A stretch of 64,000 nucleotides of DNA from Caloranaerobacter azorensis DSM 13643 (GCF_900129995.1 NZ_FQXO01000007.1:1-64000); one strand, 5' to 3'. Positions 55,020 to 64,000 are shown, numbered from the stretch's first letter. The notes: generated by a model from the letters alone, not told the origin. A program made the numbers and translations.

Positions 55020-55731
55020 CTAAAACACCTAACCTTATTAAAGCATTTTTAGCGGCACATTGTTCAGCATCTTTTTTACTACGACCAATACCCTCACCTA
55101 ATACTCGATTATTAAGAGAGACTTTAACTTGAAAAATTTTATTGTGATCTGGACCATATTCATTCATTACATTATAACAAACACTCGACTTATTATTTTT
55201 TTGAATTATCTCCTGCAATTGAGTCTTATAGTCAATTAATATTTTCCCTTCTACAGCATCTTCAATTATATTCTTCAATACATTTAATACAAATTTTCTA
55301 GCTTCTTTAAGCCCACCATCTAAATATATCGAGCCTATTAAGGCTTCTAATGCATCTGCTAATATAGATATCCTTTCTCTTCCACCAGTAGCTTCTTCTC
55401 CTTTTCCTAAAAGAAGATATATGCCTAAATTCAACTTTTTTGCTACTGTTGATAAAGACGTTTCACATACAATAACAGCCCTTAATTTTGTGAGCTCCCC
55501 TTCAGGGAACTTAGGATACTTTTCAAATATATAGTCGCTTACAACTAAACCTAATACAGAATCTCCAAGAAACTCTAACCTTTCATTATATTTGATTTTC
55601 AATTTCTTATGCTCATTAGCATATGAGCTATGAGTTAATGCTCTATTAAGAAGATTTATATTACAAAATCTATATCCGATTTTTTCTTGCAATTCTTCCA
55701 ATAACTTCATTCGTTCATTATGTAAAGACAT
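55009..55731 (-). CDS. rnc: Ribonuclease III
   Basis: RNase III cleaves double-stranded RNA in rRNA and mRNA maturation. The 240-residue protein has the catalytic signature NERLEFLGDSVLGLV with the second acidic site in ADALEALIGSIYLDGG, and a C-terminal double-strand RNA-binding domain (about 165-235; SKKDAEQCAAKNALIRLG). GGAGGTAGAG precedes the ATG. It follows fabF after a terminator and 143 bases, and starts the rnc-radical SAM-smc-ftsY cluster. Confidence 0.97.
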   Translation of the reverse strand: MSLHNERMKLLEELQEKIGYRFCNINLLNRALTHSSYANEHKKLKIKYNERLEFLGDSVLGLVVSDYIFEKYPKFPEGELTKLRAVIVCETSLSTVAKKLNLGIYLLLGKGEEATGGRERISILADALEALIGSIYLDGGLKEARKFVLNVLKNIIEDAVEGKILIDYKTQLQEIIQKNNKSSVCYNVMNEYGPDHNKIFQVKVSLNNRVLGEGIGRSKKDAEQCAAKNALIRLGVLDGN

Positions 55732-55841
55732 ACTCTACCTCCAGCTTGATTTGAAACAATTTACTTTTATCACATTAATAGTTTACTACATAGTATTATT
55801 TACATGCAAATAGTTTTTAAATCTGTAATTGATAATTTAGT

Positions 55842-55873
55842 AATAAAGACTAGGCTTTAACCTAGTCCTTATT
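55842..55873 (-). terminator. Terminator after fabF
   Basis: GACTAGG (55848-55854) and CCTAGTC (55861-55867) form a stem with a 6-base loop, extended by flanking TAATAA/TTATTA, just after the fabF stop. The minus-sense 3' side reads TTTATTA. It ends the fatty acid operon. Confidence 0.75.
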
Positions 55874-55874
55874 A

Positions 55875-57113
55875 CTAAACATATTTTTTTATTATAATAG
55901 AAGCGTTATGACCACCGAATCCTAATGAATTTGACATTGCATAGATTACTTTTTGCTCTATCCCTTTATTAGGTACATAATCTAAATCACATTCTTCATC
56001 TTTCGTATTGTAATTAATTGTAGGCGGTATAAAATCATGATATACTGTTAAAGCACATACCGCACCTTCAAGTCCACCAGCCGCACCTAATAAGTGTCCA
56101 GTCATTGATTTAGTAGAACTTACTTTTAGTTTGTAAGCATAATCTTTAAACACTTCTTTTATAGCAGCAGTCTCAAACTTATCATTATATGGTGTAGACG
56201 TTCCATGTGCATTTATATAGTCTATCATATTTGGCTCTATACCTGCATCATCTAAAGCTGATTTCATAGCTCTAGCTGCTCCCTCTCCATTTTCTGCCGG
56301 TGCAGTTATATGATAAGCATCACACGTCATCCCATATCCTACAATTTCTCCATATATTTTAGCTCCTCTATTTAAAGCATGATTCAATTCTTCCAAAATA
56401 AGAATTGCTGAACCTTCTCCCATTACGAAACCATCTCTATTCTTGTCAAATGGTCTACTAGCTATCTTAGGATTATCATTATTTGTCGATAATGCTTTCA
56501 TAGATGAAAAACCGGCCAATGCTAATGGCGTTATTGCAGCTTCAGCACCACCTGTAACAATTATATCGGCATCTCCTCGCTGAATTATCTTAAAGCTATC
56601 GCCTATGGCATTCGTTGAAGAAGCACAAGCCGAAACAACTGTTTCATTTGGTCCTTTTGCACCTAATAAAATAGCTATCTGTCCTGCTGCCATATTACTA
56701 ATCATCATAGGTATAAAAAAAGGACTTATTCGTTTAGGACCTTTCTTTAATAATTTTTCATGTTGTTCCTCAAGAGTAGATAAGCCTCCAACTCCTGAGC
56801 CTATTACAACTCCAAATCTATTTTTATTTATTAAATCCAAGTTTAACTGGGAATCTTCTACAGCCAATCTACTTGCAGCAACTGCAAATTGAGTAAATCT
56901 ATCCATTCTTTTCGCTTCTTTTTTATCCATATAATCCTCAGGCTTAAAACCTTTTACCTCTGCCGCTATTTTTGTAGAATAACCTTCAGTATCAAATCTC
57001 GTTATATAATCAACACCATTTTTACCTTCTTTAATAGCATTCCAAAATTCTTCCATTCCAATTCCAATTGGACTTACTACACCTATACCGGTAATAACCA
57101 CTCTTCTCTTCAT
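55875..57113 (-). CDS. fabF: 3-oxoacyl-ACP synthase II FabF
   Basis: FabF elongates acyl-ACP with malonyl-ACP. The 412-residue protein has the Cys-His-His triad in [25 protein letters not shown] and [13 protein letters not shown]. The length is typical. AGGAGGTTAAACC precedes the ATG. It follows acpP by 79 bases, with a strong hairpin between. Confidence 0.97.
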   Translation of the reverse strand: MKRRVVITGIGVVSPIGIGMEEFWNAIKEGKNGVDYITRFDTEGYSTKIAAEVKGFKPEDYMDKKEAKRMDRFTQFAVAASRLAVEDSQLNLDLINKNRFGVVIGSGVGGLSTLEEQHEKLLKKGPKRISPFFIPMMISNMAAGQIAILLGAKGPNETVVSACASSTNAIGDSFKIIQRGDADIIVTGGAEAAITPLALAGFSSMKALSTNNDNPKIASRPFDKNRDGFVMGEGSAILILEELNHALNRGAKIYGEIVGYGMTCDAYHITAPAENGEGAARAMKSALDDAGIEPNMIDYINAHGTSTPYNDKFETAAIKEVFKDYAYKLKVSSTKSMTGHLLGAAGGLEGAVCALTVYHDFIPPTINYNTKDEECDLDYVPNKGIEQKVIYAMSNSLGFGGHNASIIIKKYV

Positions 57114-57158
57114 GGTTTAACCTCCTAAAATGTCTAGTTAATAAAAATCTATTTTTAA

Positions 57159-57180
57159 GGTCCCGAAAAAAATCGGGACC
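57159..57180 (-). terminator. Hairpin between acpP and fabF (attenuator or processing site)
   Basis: GGTCCCGA and TCGGGACC form a perfect 8-bp stem with a 6-base loop 12 bases past the acpP stop, followed in minus sense by TTAAAAATAGATTTTT. The U-tract is poor. It may raise acpP output relative to fabF. Confidence 0.65.
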
Positions 57181-57192
57181 ATTATCTCATAA

Positions 57193-57423
57193 TTACTTCA
57201 TATTATTCTGAATATACTCAACTGCATCTTTAACAGTTTTTATTTTTTCTGCTTCCTCATCTGGAATTTCTAAATCAAACTCATCTTCAATAGCCATAAT
57301 AAGTTCAACTACATCAAGAGAGTCTGCATCAAGGTCGTCTTGAAAAGATGATTCCATTTTTATTTCATCTTCCTCAACCTCTAGCTGTTCAGCTATTATC
57401 TTTTTAAGCTTTTCAAATACCAT
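57193..57423 (-). CDS. acpP: Acyl carrier protein
   Basis: The acidic 76-residue protein carries acyl chains on phosphopantetheine at Ser35 in the [15 protein letters not shown] motif. GGGAGGTG lies 5 bases before the ATG at 57423, which gives the usual N-terminus; a longer frame adds six residues inside the ribosome site. It lies between fabG and fabF as in many bacteria. Confidence 0.98.
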   Translation of the reverse strand: MVFEKLKKIIAEQLEVEEDEIKMESSFQDDLDADSLDVVELIMAIEDEFDLEIPDEEAEKIKTVKDAVEYIQNNMK

Positions 57424-57456
57424 GTTTACACCTCCCTTCAATATTATTACAATAAT

Positions 57457-58200
57457 TTATATTAATAACCCTCCATCAACAATTAAAACCTGACCTGTTA
57501 TGTAAGAAGATAGGTCACTAGCTAAAAATGCAACTGCATTAGCTATATCTTCAGGTTCTCCTAACCTATTCAACGGTATTTTTGTTAAATACTCTTCTTT
57601 TACTTTATCCGGCAACTTATCTGTCATATCAGTATTTATAAATCCCGGAGCTACCGCATTTACTCTTACCTTCTTCTTAGCAACTTCTTTGGCAATTGAT
57701 TTAGTAAATCCTATTATACCGGCTTTAGAAGCAGCATAATTACACTGCCCCTGATTACCTGTAATACCTATTACTGATGCTACATTTATAATACTACCAC
57801 TCTTTTGTTTTATCATACTTCTAATCGCTGTCTTAGTAACATTAAACGTCCCTTTTAAATTAATATTAATTACATCATCCCATTCTTCTTCTTTCATCCT
57901 CATTAATAAGTTATCTCTAGTTATTCCAGCATTATTTACTAAAATATCAATTCTACCGAATTCATCTAAAACTTTATTTATAAAATTTTCTACATCGTCT
58001 TTATTTGACACGTCTGCCTTTACAGCTATAGCTCTAACTCCCATCTCTTCCGCAAGTTTTATGACTTCTTTAGCTTTAGCATCACTCTTTGTATAATTAA
58101 CAACTATATTAGCTCCTAAAGAAGCTAATTTCAGCGCTATAGCCTTGCCAATTCCTCTCGAACCTCCTGTTATAAGTGCTATTTTCCCATTTAGATTCAT
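57457..58200 (-). CDS. fabG: 3-oxoacyl-ACP reductase FabG
   Basis: FabG reduces 3-oxoacyl-ACP with NADPH. The 247-residue short-chain dehydrogenase has the cofactor motif TGGSRGIGKAIA, NNAG, the catalytic Ser-Tyr-Lys set in NVASVIGITGNQGQCNYAAS-K, and the C-terminal INTDMTDKLP. AAGGGG precedes the ATG. It follows fabD by 12 bases. Confidence 0.97.
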   Translation of the reverse strand: MNLNGKIALITGGSRGIGKAIALKLASLGANIVVNYTKSDAKAKEVIKLAEEMGVRAIAVKADVSNKDDVENFINKVLDEFGRIDILVNNAGITRDNLLMRMKEEEWDDVININLKGTFNVTKTAIRSMIKQKSGSIINVASVIGITGNQGQCNYAASKAGIIGFTKSIAKEVAKKKVRVNAVAPGFINTDMTDKLPDKVKEEYLTKIPLNRLGEPEDIANAVAFLASDLSSYITGQVLIVDGGLLI

Positions 58201-58212
58201 AAACTCAGCCCC

Positions 58213-59157
58213 TTAACTTAAAAATTCTTTTAATTTCGATAATGTAGTCATATTTTCAACATTAATTGTTGTAACTTTAACTCCCAATTTCTTTGCTGTT
58301 TTCTTTACAAAACTGCTTAGTGATTTACCTGGACCTATTTCTATAAATGTATCAATTCCATACTTAATCATAAATTCAATACTATCTTGCCACAATACAG
58401 GCATAAACACTTGTTTTGATAAAAGCTCTCTAATTTCACTTTCATTTTCAATAATCTTTGCTGTTACATTTGAAACTACTTTCGTCTTCATTTCCGCTAT
58501 TGAAACCTTTTTTAGCTCTTCATTTAATTTATCACCAGCTGGTCTCAATAGACTCGAATGAAAAGGAGCACTTACAGATAACTTCAAAGCCTTCTTAGCA
58601 CCTTTTTCTTTAGCAACATCACATGCTTTTTCAACAGCCTTAACTTCTCCAGAAATCACTATTTGACCAGGACAATTATAATTTGCACATTCAACCACGC
58701 CTGCATCACTTGATTCTCTAACAACTTCTTCAACTACATCTCTTTCTAAACCTATAATCGCAGCCATAGTTCCTACCCCAAGAGGCACTGTCTCCTGCAT
58801 TAATTTCCCTCTAACCTTTACAAGTTTCACTGCCTCTTCAAATTTAAAAGCACCACTATATACTAAAGATGAATACTCTCCTAAACTCAGCCCAGCAGTT
58901 ATTTCAGCTTTTAAACCTAATTCGTCAATTACTTTTAATATAGCAATCGAAGTAGTTAAAATCGCTGGCTGAGTATTTTCAGTTTTAATTAATTCTTCAT
59001 TAGGTCCTTCAAAACAGAGTCTTTTTAAATCAAATCCCAAACTTTCATTGGCAATATCAAATACTTCTGCTGCAGCTCTATAATTTTCAACAATATCCAT
59101 TCCCATTCCGACATATTGGGCTCCTTGCCCCGGGAAAATAAATGCTATTTTATTCAT
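58213..59157 (-). CDS. fabD: Malonyl-CoA:ACP transacylase FabD
   Basis: FabD moves malonyl groups to ACP. The 314-residue protein has the nucleophile Ser in TAGLSLGEYSSLVYSG, the N-terminal FIFPGQGAQYVGMG, and the catalytic His in SAPFHSSLLRPAG. AGGAGTGA precedes the ATG. It follows fabK by 12 bases. Confidence 0.97.
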   Translation of the reverse strand: MNKIAFIFPGQGAQYVGMGMDIVENYRAAAEVFDIANESLGFDLKRLCFEGPNEELIKTENTQPAILTTSIAILKVIDELGLKAEITAGLSLGEYSSLVYSGAFKFEEAVKLVKVRGKLMQETVPLGVGTMAAIIGLERDVVEEVVRESSDAGVVECANYNCPGQIVISGEVKAVEKACDVAKEKGAKKALKLSVSAPFHSSLLRPAGDKLNEELKKVSIAEMKTKVVSNVTAKIIENESEIRELLSKQVFMPVLWQDSIEFMIKYGIDTFIEIGPGKSLSSFVKKTAKKLGVKVTTINVENMTTLSKLKEFLS

Positions 59158-59169
59158 TTTTTATCACTC

Positions 59170-60099
59170 CTATAAACTCTCTTTAACTTTTCTGGCCTCA
59201 TTGATTATATCTTCAATAACCTCTTTACAAGTTTTAATTTCTTTAATCAATCCACTAATCTGTCCTGCCATTACAGAGCCGTTTTCAACATCTCCATTTA
59301 ATACAGCATTCCTTAATGTACCTATTCCTAGTTTTTCAATTGTCTCTTTGTCTGTTCCTTCTTTTTCTAACTTTATAAACTTTTTAGTAAGTTTATTCTT
59401 AATAGATCTTACAGGATGTCCTGTAACTCTCCCAGTTACTACTGCATCTCTATCTCCAGCTTTAAGTATCATCTTTTTATAATTTTCATGTGCTATACAT
59501 TCTTTAGTACAAACAAACCTCGTACCAATCTGTACTCCTTTTGCACCTAGAGCTAATGCTGCAACAAAACCTCTTCCATCAGCAATTCCCCCAGCCGCAA
59601 TTACGGGTATATTAACCGAATCAACAACTTGAGGTACTAAAGCCATTGTAGTAAGTTCTCCAATGTGCCCGCCTGCCTCAGTACCTTCAACGATCAATGC
59701 ATCCGCACCTACTTTTTCCATTCTTTTCGCAAGTGCAACTGAAGGAACTACAGGTAATACCTTCGTACCAATCTCTTTAAATTTACTTATGTATTTACCA
59801 GGATTTCCTGCCCCTGTTGTTATTACAGGAACCTTTTCTCTATATAATAATTCCATAATCTCATCAACATAGGGAGATAATAACATAACGTTGACACCAA
59901 ATGGTTTTGATGTCATTTTTTTTATTTTAAATATCTCTTTCTCTATCACATCAACAGGCGCATTACCACAACCGATTATCCCTAACCCACCTGCATTAGA
60001 CACAGCCGCAGCAAGCTCTGATGTTGCAACCCATGCCATACCACCTTGTATAATTGGATATTGAATATTTAATAAATCGCAAATTACAGTCTTAAACAT
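59170..60099 (-). CDS. fabK: Enoyl-ACP reductase II FabK (FMN-dependent)
   Basis: FabK performs the final reduction of each elongation cycle with NADH and FMN. The 309-residue TIM-barrel protein belongs to the 2-nitropropane dioxygenase-like family, with YPIIQGGMAWVATSELAAAV at the start, EGTEAGGHIGE, IPVIAAGGIADGRG and GAKGVQIGTRF. No FabI-type short-chain reductase gene is in the cluster, so FabK is the likely enoyl reductase here, which by family knowledge predicts low triclosan sensitivity. AGGAGGTGTAAG precedes the ATG. Confidence 0.96.
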   Translation of the reverse strand: MFKTVICDLLNIQYPIIQGGMAWVATSELAAAVSNAGGLGIIGCGNAPVDVIEKEIFKIKKMTSKPFGVNVMLLSPYVDEIMELLYREKVPVITTGAGNPGKYISKFKEIGTKVLPVVPSVALAKRMEKVGADALIVEGTEAGGHIGELTTMALVPQVVDSVNIPVIAAGGIADGRGFVAALALGAKGVQIGTRFVCTKECIAHENYKKMILKAGDRDAVVTGRVTGHPVRSIKNKLTKKFIKLEKEGTDKETIEKLGIGTLRNAVLNGDVENGSVMAGQISGLIKEIKTCKEVIEDIINEARKVKESL

Positions 60100-60100
60100 C

Positions 60101-61114
60101 TTACACCTCCTGGTTTTTATGCCATTTAATAATGCATGAACCCCAAGTCAAACCTCCACCAAAACCAACTAATAAAATATTATCGCCATTTTTTATTTTG
60201 CCAGCTTTAATTGCTTCATCTAATGCAACAGGAATTGAAGCTGACGACATATTCCCGTATTTATTTAAGTTTATATATACTTTATCTTTAGCAAGTTTTA
60301 ATCTCTTTCTTGCAGATTCAATAATCCTGATATTAGCCTGATGCGGAACAAGGTAATCTATATCTTCTAACTTAAGTCCGCTCATTTCAATAACTTTTTT
60401 TGCTGCTTCTTCCATAGCCCTAACAGCAAACTTAAATACCTCGTTTCCTTCCATTTTGATATAATGAAGTCGTTTATCTACTGTATCATGTGTAGCAGGA
60501 CATTTAGAACCTCCTGCAGGTTGTGTAAGATATTTCCCACCACTACCATCTGCTCCTAAATTAATACCTAAAAAACCCATGCCTTCAGGTACTGTACTCA
60601 CAATGGCTGCACCTGCTCCATCTCCAAATAATACACATGTATTTCTATCAGTCCAATCTATAATTCTCGACAATGTTTCTGCTCCAATAACTAAAACATT
60701 TTTATAAAGTCCTGAATTAACATATGCATAAGCTATCGACAATGCATATAAAAATCCAGAACAAGCTGCCTCTAAATCGAATGCAGCTGCATTAGTACAC
60801 CCTAATTTATCTTGAACTATACATGCAGTTGAAGGAAAAGCCATATCAGGCGTTACTGTACTTACAATTATCATATCAATATCTTCATTCTTTATCCCAG
60901 CATCATCTATTGCTCTTTCTGCAGCTACTGTTGCCATATATGAAGTTGCTTTATCATCATCTAATATTCTTCTTTCCACAATTCCCGTCCTCGTTTTAAT
61001 CCACTCATCGCTAGTATCTACAATTTTTTCTAAATCATGATTTGTTAACACCTTTTCTGGGACAAAACTCCCTGTACCTATTATTCCAACTGATTTATTC
61101 CTATTCAAAATCAT
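60101..61114 (-). CDS. fabH: 3-oxoacyl-ACP synthase III FabH
   Basis: FabH starts fatty acid synthesis by joining acyl-CoA to malonyl-ACP. The 337-residue protein has the Cys-His-Asn triad in [23 protein letters not shown] and [12 protein letters not shown]. The ATG lies inside the last codons of plsX, 14 bases before its stop, and the ribosome site AGGAGGT is within plsX; this keeps the two coupled. It follows plsX and precedes fabK by 1 base. Confidence 0.97.
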   Translation of the reverse strand: MILNRNKSVGIIGTGSFVPEKVLTNHDLEKIVDTSDEWIKTRTGIVERRILDDDKATSYMATVAAERAIDDAGIKNEDIDMIIVSTVTPDMAFPSTACIVQDKLGCTNAAAFDLEAACSGFLYALSIAYAYVNSGLYKNVLVIGAETLSRIIDWTDRNTCVLFGDGAGAAIVSTVPEGMGFLGINLGADGSGGKYLTQPAGGSKCPATHDTVDKRLHYIKMEGNEVFKFAVRAMEEAAKKVIEMSGLKLEDIDYLVPHQANIRIIESARKRLKLAKDKVYINLNKYGNMSSASIPVALDEAIKAGKIKNGDNILLVGFGGGLTWGSCIIKWHKNQEV

Positions 61115-62114
61115 TGTTACCTCCTAAATCAGAAATACTTTCTTCTATCAATTTTAAAACATCCTTCTCAACAAAAGTTTTCGCTTGTTTAATTGCATTC
61201 TTAATGGCTTTTGCGTCAGAACTACCATGTGCCTTTATTACTCCACCTCTAACTCCTAGCAGAGGTGCTCCTCCATACTCAGTATAATCTAATTTATTCT
61301 TAAAATTTTTAAGCCCTGGTTTGAGTAATAATGCTCCAAATTTAGTTACAGGAGTTCTTAAAAATTCTTCTTTAAGCATTGAAAAAATAGAAAATGCTAA
61401 TCCTTCTGTTAATTTCAATATGACATTGCCAACAAAGCCATCACACACTAAAACATCAACTAATCCTTCTGGAATGTCTCTAGCTTCAACATTCCCATAA
61501 AAATTTATTAACGATGATTTCGATAATAGCTCAAAAGCCCCTTTAGTTAATTCGTTACCTTTTCCTTCTTCTATACCGATATTAACCAATCCAATCTTCG
61601 GATTTTTCTTTCCTAAAACTTTTTCAGCATATATACTTCCCATTAGAGCAAATTGATACAAATAATTTGGTTTACAATCTGCATTTGCTCCAGCATCTAC
61701 TAATAAAGAAATTCCTTTTTTAGTCGGATAAACAGGAGCTAATGCTGCCCTTTCTATACCCTTAATCCGTCCTACAATTAATAGTCCTCCAGTTAATAAG
61801 GCACCCGTATTTCCTGCAGAAATAAAAGCATCTCCTTCTTTATCTTTTACCATTTTTAATCCAATTACCATTGAAGAATTTTTCTTTCTTCTTATTGCCA
61901 TAACAGGCTTATCCTCATTCGTTATTACATCGTCCGCATTAACTATACTAATATTTCTTCCGTTATACTCTAATTTATCTAATTCTTTTTTTATTATTTC
62001 CTCTTTACCAACTAATATAATCTCTACATCCAACTCTTTTGATGCATCTACACATCCTTTTACCGTTACTTCAGGGCCTCTATCCCCCCCCATCGCATCT
62101 ACTACTATTCTCAT
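61101..62114 (-). CDS. plsX: Phosphate acyltransferase PlsX
   Basis: PlsX converts acyl-ACP to acyl-phosphate, the first step toward phosphatidic acid with PlsY. The 337-residue protein has [20 protein letters not shown] at the start and [14 protein letters not shown] and [18 protein letters not shown]. The length is typical. GGAGGAAGGGAT precedes the ATG. It follows fapR by 15 bases, the common FapR-regulon order. Confidence 0.97.
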   Translation of the reverse strand: MRIVVDAMGGDRGPEVTVKGCVDASKELDVEIILVGKEEIIKKELDKLEYNGRNISIVNADDVITNEDKPVMAIRRKKNSSMVIGLKMVKDKEGDAFISAGNTGALLTGGLLIVGRIKGIERAALAPVYPTKKGISLLVDAGANADCKPNYLYQFALMGSIYAEKVLGKKNPKIGLVNIGIEEGKGNELTKGAFELLSKSSLINFYGNVEARDIPEGLVDVLVCDGFVGNVILKLTEGLAFSIFSMLKEEFLRTPVTKFGALLLKPGLKNFKNKLDYTEYGGAPLLGVRGGVIKAHGSSDAKAIKNAIKQAKTFVEKDVLKLIEESISDLGGNNDFE

Positions 62115-62129
62115 ATCCCTTCCTCCTCA

Positions 62130-62690
62130 TTATTCTATAGATACTAAAATAAACTTACCTCTAAAAACTTGTTCTTGGCCAACATATGTAAAAACATGTA
62201 CAAAATGTTTATTCCCTCTCACCCTTACGACTTCAGCTTTCGCAATAAGTTTTTGTCCAGCATAAACTGGATTTCTATATTTAATATTAGCAACACCTGT
62301 TAATGCTACATCTGCATCAATAACGGCCATAGCAAGAGACTCAGCTTGTGCAAATATATGATGTCCTCTTATTATATTCGTTTTCTTAAACGCCATCTCA
62401 TTATTAGTCTCTAAAATTGAAATTCCACTTTTCCCTAGCTTAAAATCTACTAACTCTCCTACTATTTCAGTTCCTCCAATTGTTCTAACTTTAGAATAGT
62501 TAAGCTCGGCCACATTTTTTATTCTCTCTCTTAACTCAGGAATACCTAATTCAAGACGGTCTAATCTTATAGTTTGAATACTAACATTAAAAATCTGTGT
62601 TAACTCTTCATCCGTCAAAAAAGGGTCTTCTTTCAGTTTTTCTTTTAATTTTTTTTGTCTTTCTCTTTTATGTAGCCTTTTATTAGCCAT
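62130..62690 (-). CDS. fapR: Malonyl-CoA-responsive repressor FapR
   Basis: FapR represses lipid genes and is released by malonyl-CoA. The 186-residue protein has an N-terminal helix-turn-helix (about 1-60; [20 protein letters not shown]), a linker helix, and a C-terminal hot-dog effector domain (about 70-186; [20 protein letters not shown]). The length is typical. GAGGTG precedes the ATG. A 17-bp FapR operator lies over its own promoter start, so the operon should be autoregulated. Confidence 0.97.
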   Translation of the reverse strand: MANKRLHKRERQKKLKEKLKEDPFLTDEELTQIFNVSIQTIRLDRLELGIPELRERIKNVAELNYSKVRTIGGTEIVGELVDFKLGKSGISILETNNEMAFKKTNIIRGHHIFAQAESLAMAVIDADVALTGVANIKYRNPVYAGQKLIAKAEVVRVRGNKHFVHVFTYVGQEQVFRGKFILVSIE

Positions 62691-62717
62691 CTTTTCACCT
62701 CGAGTTATTACTTGAAT

Positions 62718-62734
62718 TTAGTACCTATTACTAA
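62718..62734. promoter_or_regulatory. FapR operator
   Basis: TTAGTACCTATTACTAA is a palindrome with perfect 6-base arms (TTAGTA/TACTAA) and a 5-base centre. It matches the known FapR site of Firmicutes. It overlaps the expected transcription start of the fapR promoter, so binding would block initiation. Confidence 0.85.
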
Positions 62735-62739
62735 TAGTA

Positions 62740-62768
62740 AGTATATATTATAGTGTTAAAAAAATCAA
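62740..62768 (-). promoter_or_regulatory. Sigma-A promoter of the fapR-plsX-fab operon
   Basis: TTGATT and TATACT are separated by 17 bases. The start would fall near 62733, inside the FapR operator. A perfect TATAAT a few bases upstream is spaced only 10 bases from this -35 and is less likely. Confidence 0.65.
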
Positions 62769-62825
62769 GTATTTTATCGCCTATATTTTTTTATATTTAA
62801 CCCTAGTTAATAAAAAAATACAGAT

Positions 62826-62855
62826 AAAAAAAAGATAGTGATTAGAATCACTATC
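62826..62855 (-). terminator. Rho-independent terminator after rpmF
   Basis: GATAGTGATT and AATCACTATC form a perfect 10-bp stem with a 2-base tip, followed by eight T residues in minus sense. It cleanly separates rpmF from fapR. Confidence 0.88.
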
Positions 62856-62859
62856 CCAA

Positions 62860-63039
62860 TTATTCAACCTCTATAACTTCTCTATTTTTGTAATATCCAC
62901 ATGAACCACAAACTCTGTGAGGTAATTTTGGCTCATGGCATTGTGGACACTCAACTAAATTTGGTGCATACGCCTTAAAATTTGATGCTCTTCTTTTATC
63001 CCTTCTAGCTTTTGATACTTTACGCTTTGGTACTGCCAT
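62860..63039 (-). CDS. rpmF: Ribosomal protein L32 (zinc-binding type)
   Basis: L32 is a small 50S protein. The 59-residue protein has the start [18 protein letters not shown] and a zinc ribbon with two Cys-x2-Cys pairs (CPQC and CGSC). The ATG at 63039 has AAGGAGGTG upstream. The yceD-rpmF pair is conserved across bacteria. Confidence 0.98.
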   Translation of the reverse strand: MAVPKRKVSKARRDKRRASNFKAYAPNLVECPQCHEPKLPHRVCGSCGYYKNREVIEVE

Positions 63040-63057
63040 TAATAACACCTCCTTAAA

Positions 63058-63567
63058 TCAGTCCAATAATTCTTTTAGTTTTTCAAAACGAGGATCGATG
63101 AAATCATCTTTACATTTGCACTTTTGCAAATTTAAATTTTGACCACATTTAGGGCATAACCCTTTACAAGCTTCATCACATAATGCTTTCATAGGAAAAG
63201 AAAGCAAAATAGCAGAAACAATAAACTCCTGTAAATCTACTATACCATCTTTGTATACAACTAAAATTTCATCGATTTCTTCTTCTGAAATGTTATTCTC
63301 TTGCTCTACAAGCCTTCCCAATAGAACTGTACTTACTTTATTATTAAACTCTGTTAAACACCTAGCACAATTTTCCTTATAAGTATAAATAACTGTCGCA
63401 TTTATAAATAAATCTTTATCAACCCTGTATATCCCACCATCTATACTTACAGGAGCTAATAATTCAATTTCTCTACCTTTTATTGATAAACTAGATATAT
63501 CAACCTCTTTACAAAGATTAATCACTTCAACAGTCCCATCGAGAAGTTTTGAAATATCTACTTTCAT
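63058..63567 (-). CDS. yceD: YceD (DUF177) family protein
   Basis: The 169-residue protein belongs to the DUF177/YceD family, which precedes rpmF and is linked to 23S rRNA processing or ribosome assembly. It has a Cys-x2-Cys pair in NCARCLTEF and a second metal-like cluster in CKGLCPKCGQNLNLQKCKC. The ATG at 63567 follows AGAGGTG at 6 bases. It ends 18 bases before rpmF. Confidence 0.9.
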   Translation of the reverse strand: MKVDISKLLDGTVEVINLCKEVDISSLSIKGREIELLAPVSIDGGIYRVDKDLFINATVIYTYKENCARCLTEFNNKVSTVLLGRLVEQENNISEEEIDEILVVYKDGIVDLQEFIVSAILLSFPMKALCDEACKGLCPKCGQNLNLQKCKCKDDFIDPRFEKLKELLD

Positions 63568-63598
63568 TATGTTCACCTCTTAAATGTTGCCAGATTTT

Positions 63599-63627
63599 AT
63601 TATATAAAGGTAAACCTCATTTGTCAA
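63599..63627 (-). promoter_or_regulatory. Perfect sigma-A promoter of yceD-rpmF
   Basis: TTGACA and TATAAT, both perfect, are separated by exactly 17 bases in the gap between ackA and yceD. It is the strongest promoter match in the window. Confidence 0.88.
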
Positions 63628-63653
63628 GAACTATATTACAGCATTTTAATATA

Positions 63654-63677
63654 AGTTAAAGGCAGGTAAATCCTGCC
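63654..63677 (-). terminator. Hairpin at the end of ackA
   Basis: GGCAGG (63661-63666) and CCTGCC (63672-63677) form a 6-bp GC-rich stem that overlaps the first base of the ackA stop region. The following bases in minus sense are TTTAACTTATATT, a broken U-tract. Confidence 0.6.
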
Positions 63678-64000
63678 TATACTAAAGCTTTAGTTTCTCT
63701 TGCTATCATAAGTTCTTCATTAGTAGGTACAACCAATACTTTAACTTTAGAATTTTCAGTGCTTACAATAGTTTCTTTTCCTCTTACTTTGTTCTTATCT
63801 TTATCTATTTCTATTCCCATGAATTCTAATCCTTCACAAATAGCCTCTCTAGTTTCTGGTGAATTTTCTCCTAATCCAGCTGTGAATACAATCACATCTA
63901 CTCCACCCATTATAGCTGCATATGCACCTATATATTTTTTAACCCTGCTTGTAAATTTATCTAATGCTAACTGCGCTCTCTCATTTCCTTTAGCCGCTGC
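63677..64000 (-). CDS. ackA: Acetate kinase AckA, C-terminal part (cut by the right edge)
   Basis: Acetate kinase makes ATP and acetate from acetyl phosphate. Only the last 107 residues are in the window; the frame stays open to base 64000, so the gene continues beyond it. The visible part starts [20 protein letters not shown], continues with [20 protein letters not shown], and ends in [13 protein letters not shown], all typical of the AckA C-terminus. It suggests an acetate-producing fermenter. The promoter and start are outside. Confidence 0.96.
   Translation of the reverse strand, partial: AAAKGNERAQLALDKFTSRVKKYIGAYAAIMGGVDVIVFTAGLGENSPETREAICEGLEFMGIEIDKDKNKVRGKETIVSTENSKVKVLVVPTNEELMIARETKALV

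Noticed and set aside
1-64000. tRNA, rRNA, CRISPR arrays, prophage or transposase genes
   Set aside because: I looked at all gaps, the longest of which is about 206 bases, and saw no tRNA-like cloverleaf, repeat array or mobile-element gene.

Overview
The window is a low-GC, AT-rich chromosomal segment from a motile, probably anaerobic Firmicute of the clostridial type. I infer this from the gene order, the CodY, FapR and FabK regulators and enzymes, and strong AGGAGG-type ribosome binding sites. The genus cannot be fixed by eye; gene content and order look more like Tissierellales-type Clostridia than Bacillus. Every protein-coding gene I can support (73, the last one cut by the right edge) lies on the minus strand, so transcription runs from position 64000 toward position 1. 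Many genes start with TTG or GTG and have clear Shine-Dalgarno sequences.

In the direction of transcription the layout is as follows. (1) 64000-62860: the end of ackA, then a yceD-rpmF pair behind a perfect sigma-A promoter. (2) 62768-55848: the type II fatty acid operon fapR-plsX-fabH-fabK-fabD-fabG-acpP-fabF, with a 17-bp FapR operator at its start, one hairpin between acpP and fabF, and a terminator after fabF. (3) 55731-49168: rnc, a radical SAM gene, smc and ftsY. (4) 49166-43330: the protein-targeting and ribosome-assembly genes ylxM-ffh-rpsP-khpA-rimM-trmD, then rplS with its own promoter and leader RNA, rbgA and rnhB. (5) 43343-41337: a FliK-like gene, an FlhB-C-terminal-like gene and yraN, closed by a terminator. 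(6) 41305-32174: comM-dprA-topA-trmFO-hslV-hslU-codY, closed by a terminator. (7) 32160-114: one uninterrupted fla/che operon of about 32 kb.

The fla/che operon follows the classical Firmicutes order: flgB-flgC-fliE-fliF-fliG-fliH-fliI-fliJ-motE-like-fliK-flgD-(TIGR02530-like)-flgE-swrD-motA-motB-fliL-fliM-fliY-cheY-fliO-fliP-fliQ-fliR-flhB-flhA-flhF-flhG-pilZ-cheB-cheA-cheW-cheC-cheD-sigD-fapA-unknown-swrB-like. It encodes the rod/MS-ring base, the switch, the export apparatus and its ATPase, the hook, the stator, the chemotaxis core with three CheC-type phosphatase modules (CheC, FliY, and CheD as partner), and the late-gene sigma factor. Genes are packed with gaps of 0-30 bases or small overlaps. 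The few larger gaps are the most interesting: several contain RNA hairpins without a U-tract, notably on both sides of flgE.

Points I find most worth a second look are: the adjacent pair at 41680-43343, which looks like a second, divergent FliK/FlhB-C specificity-switch couple outside the flagellar operon; a CodY-box-like sequence over the -35 of the fla/che promoter, directly downstream of codY; the hairpins framing flgE; the FapR operator; the double-length MotE-like protein; and an unknown 103-residue protein between fapA and swrB.
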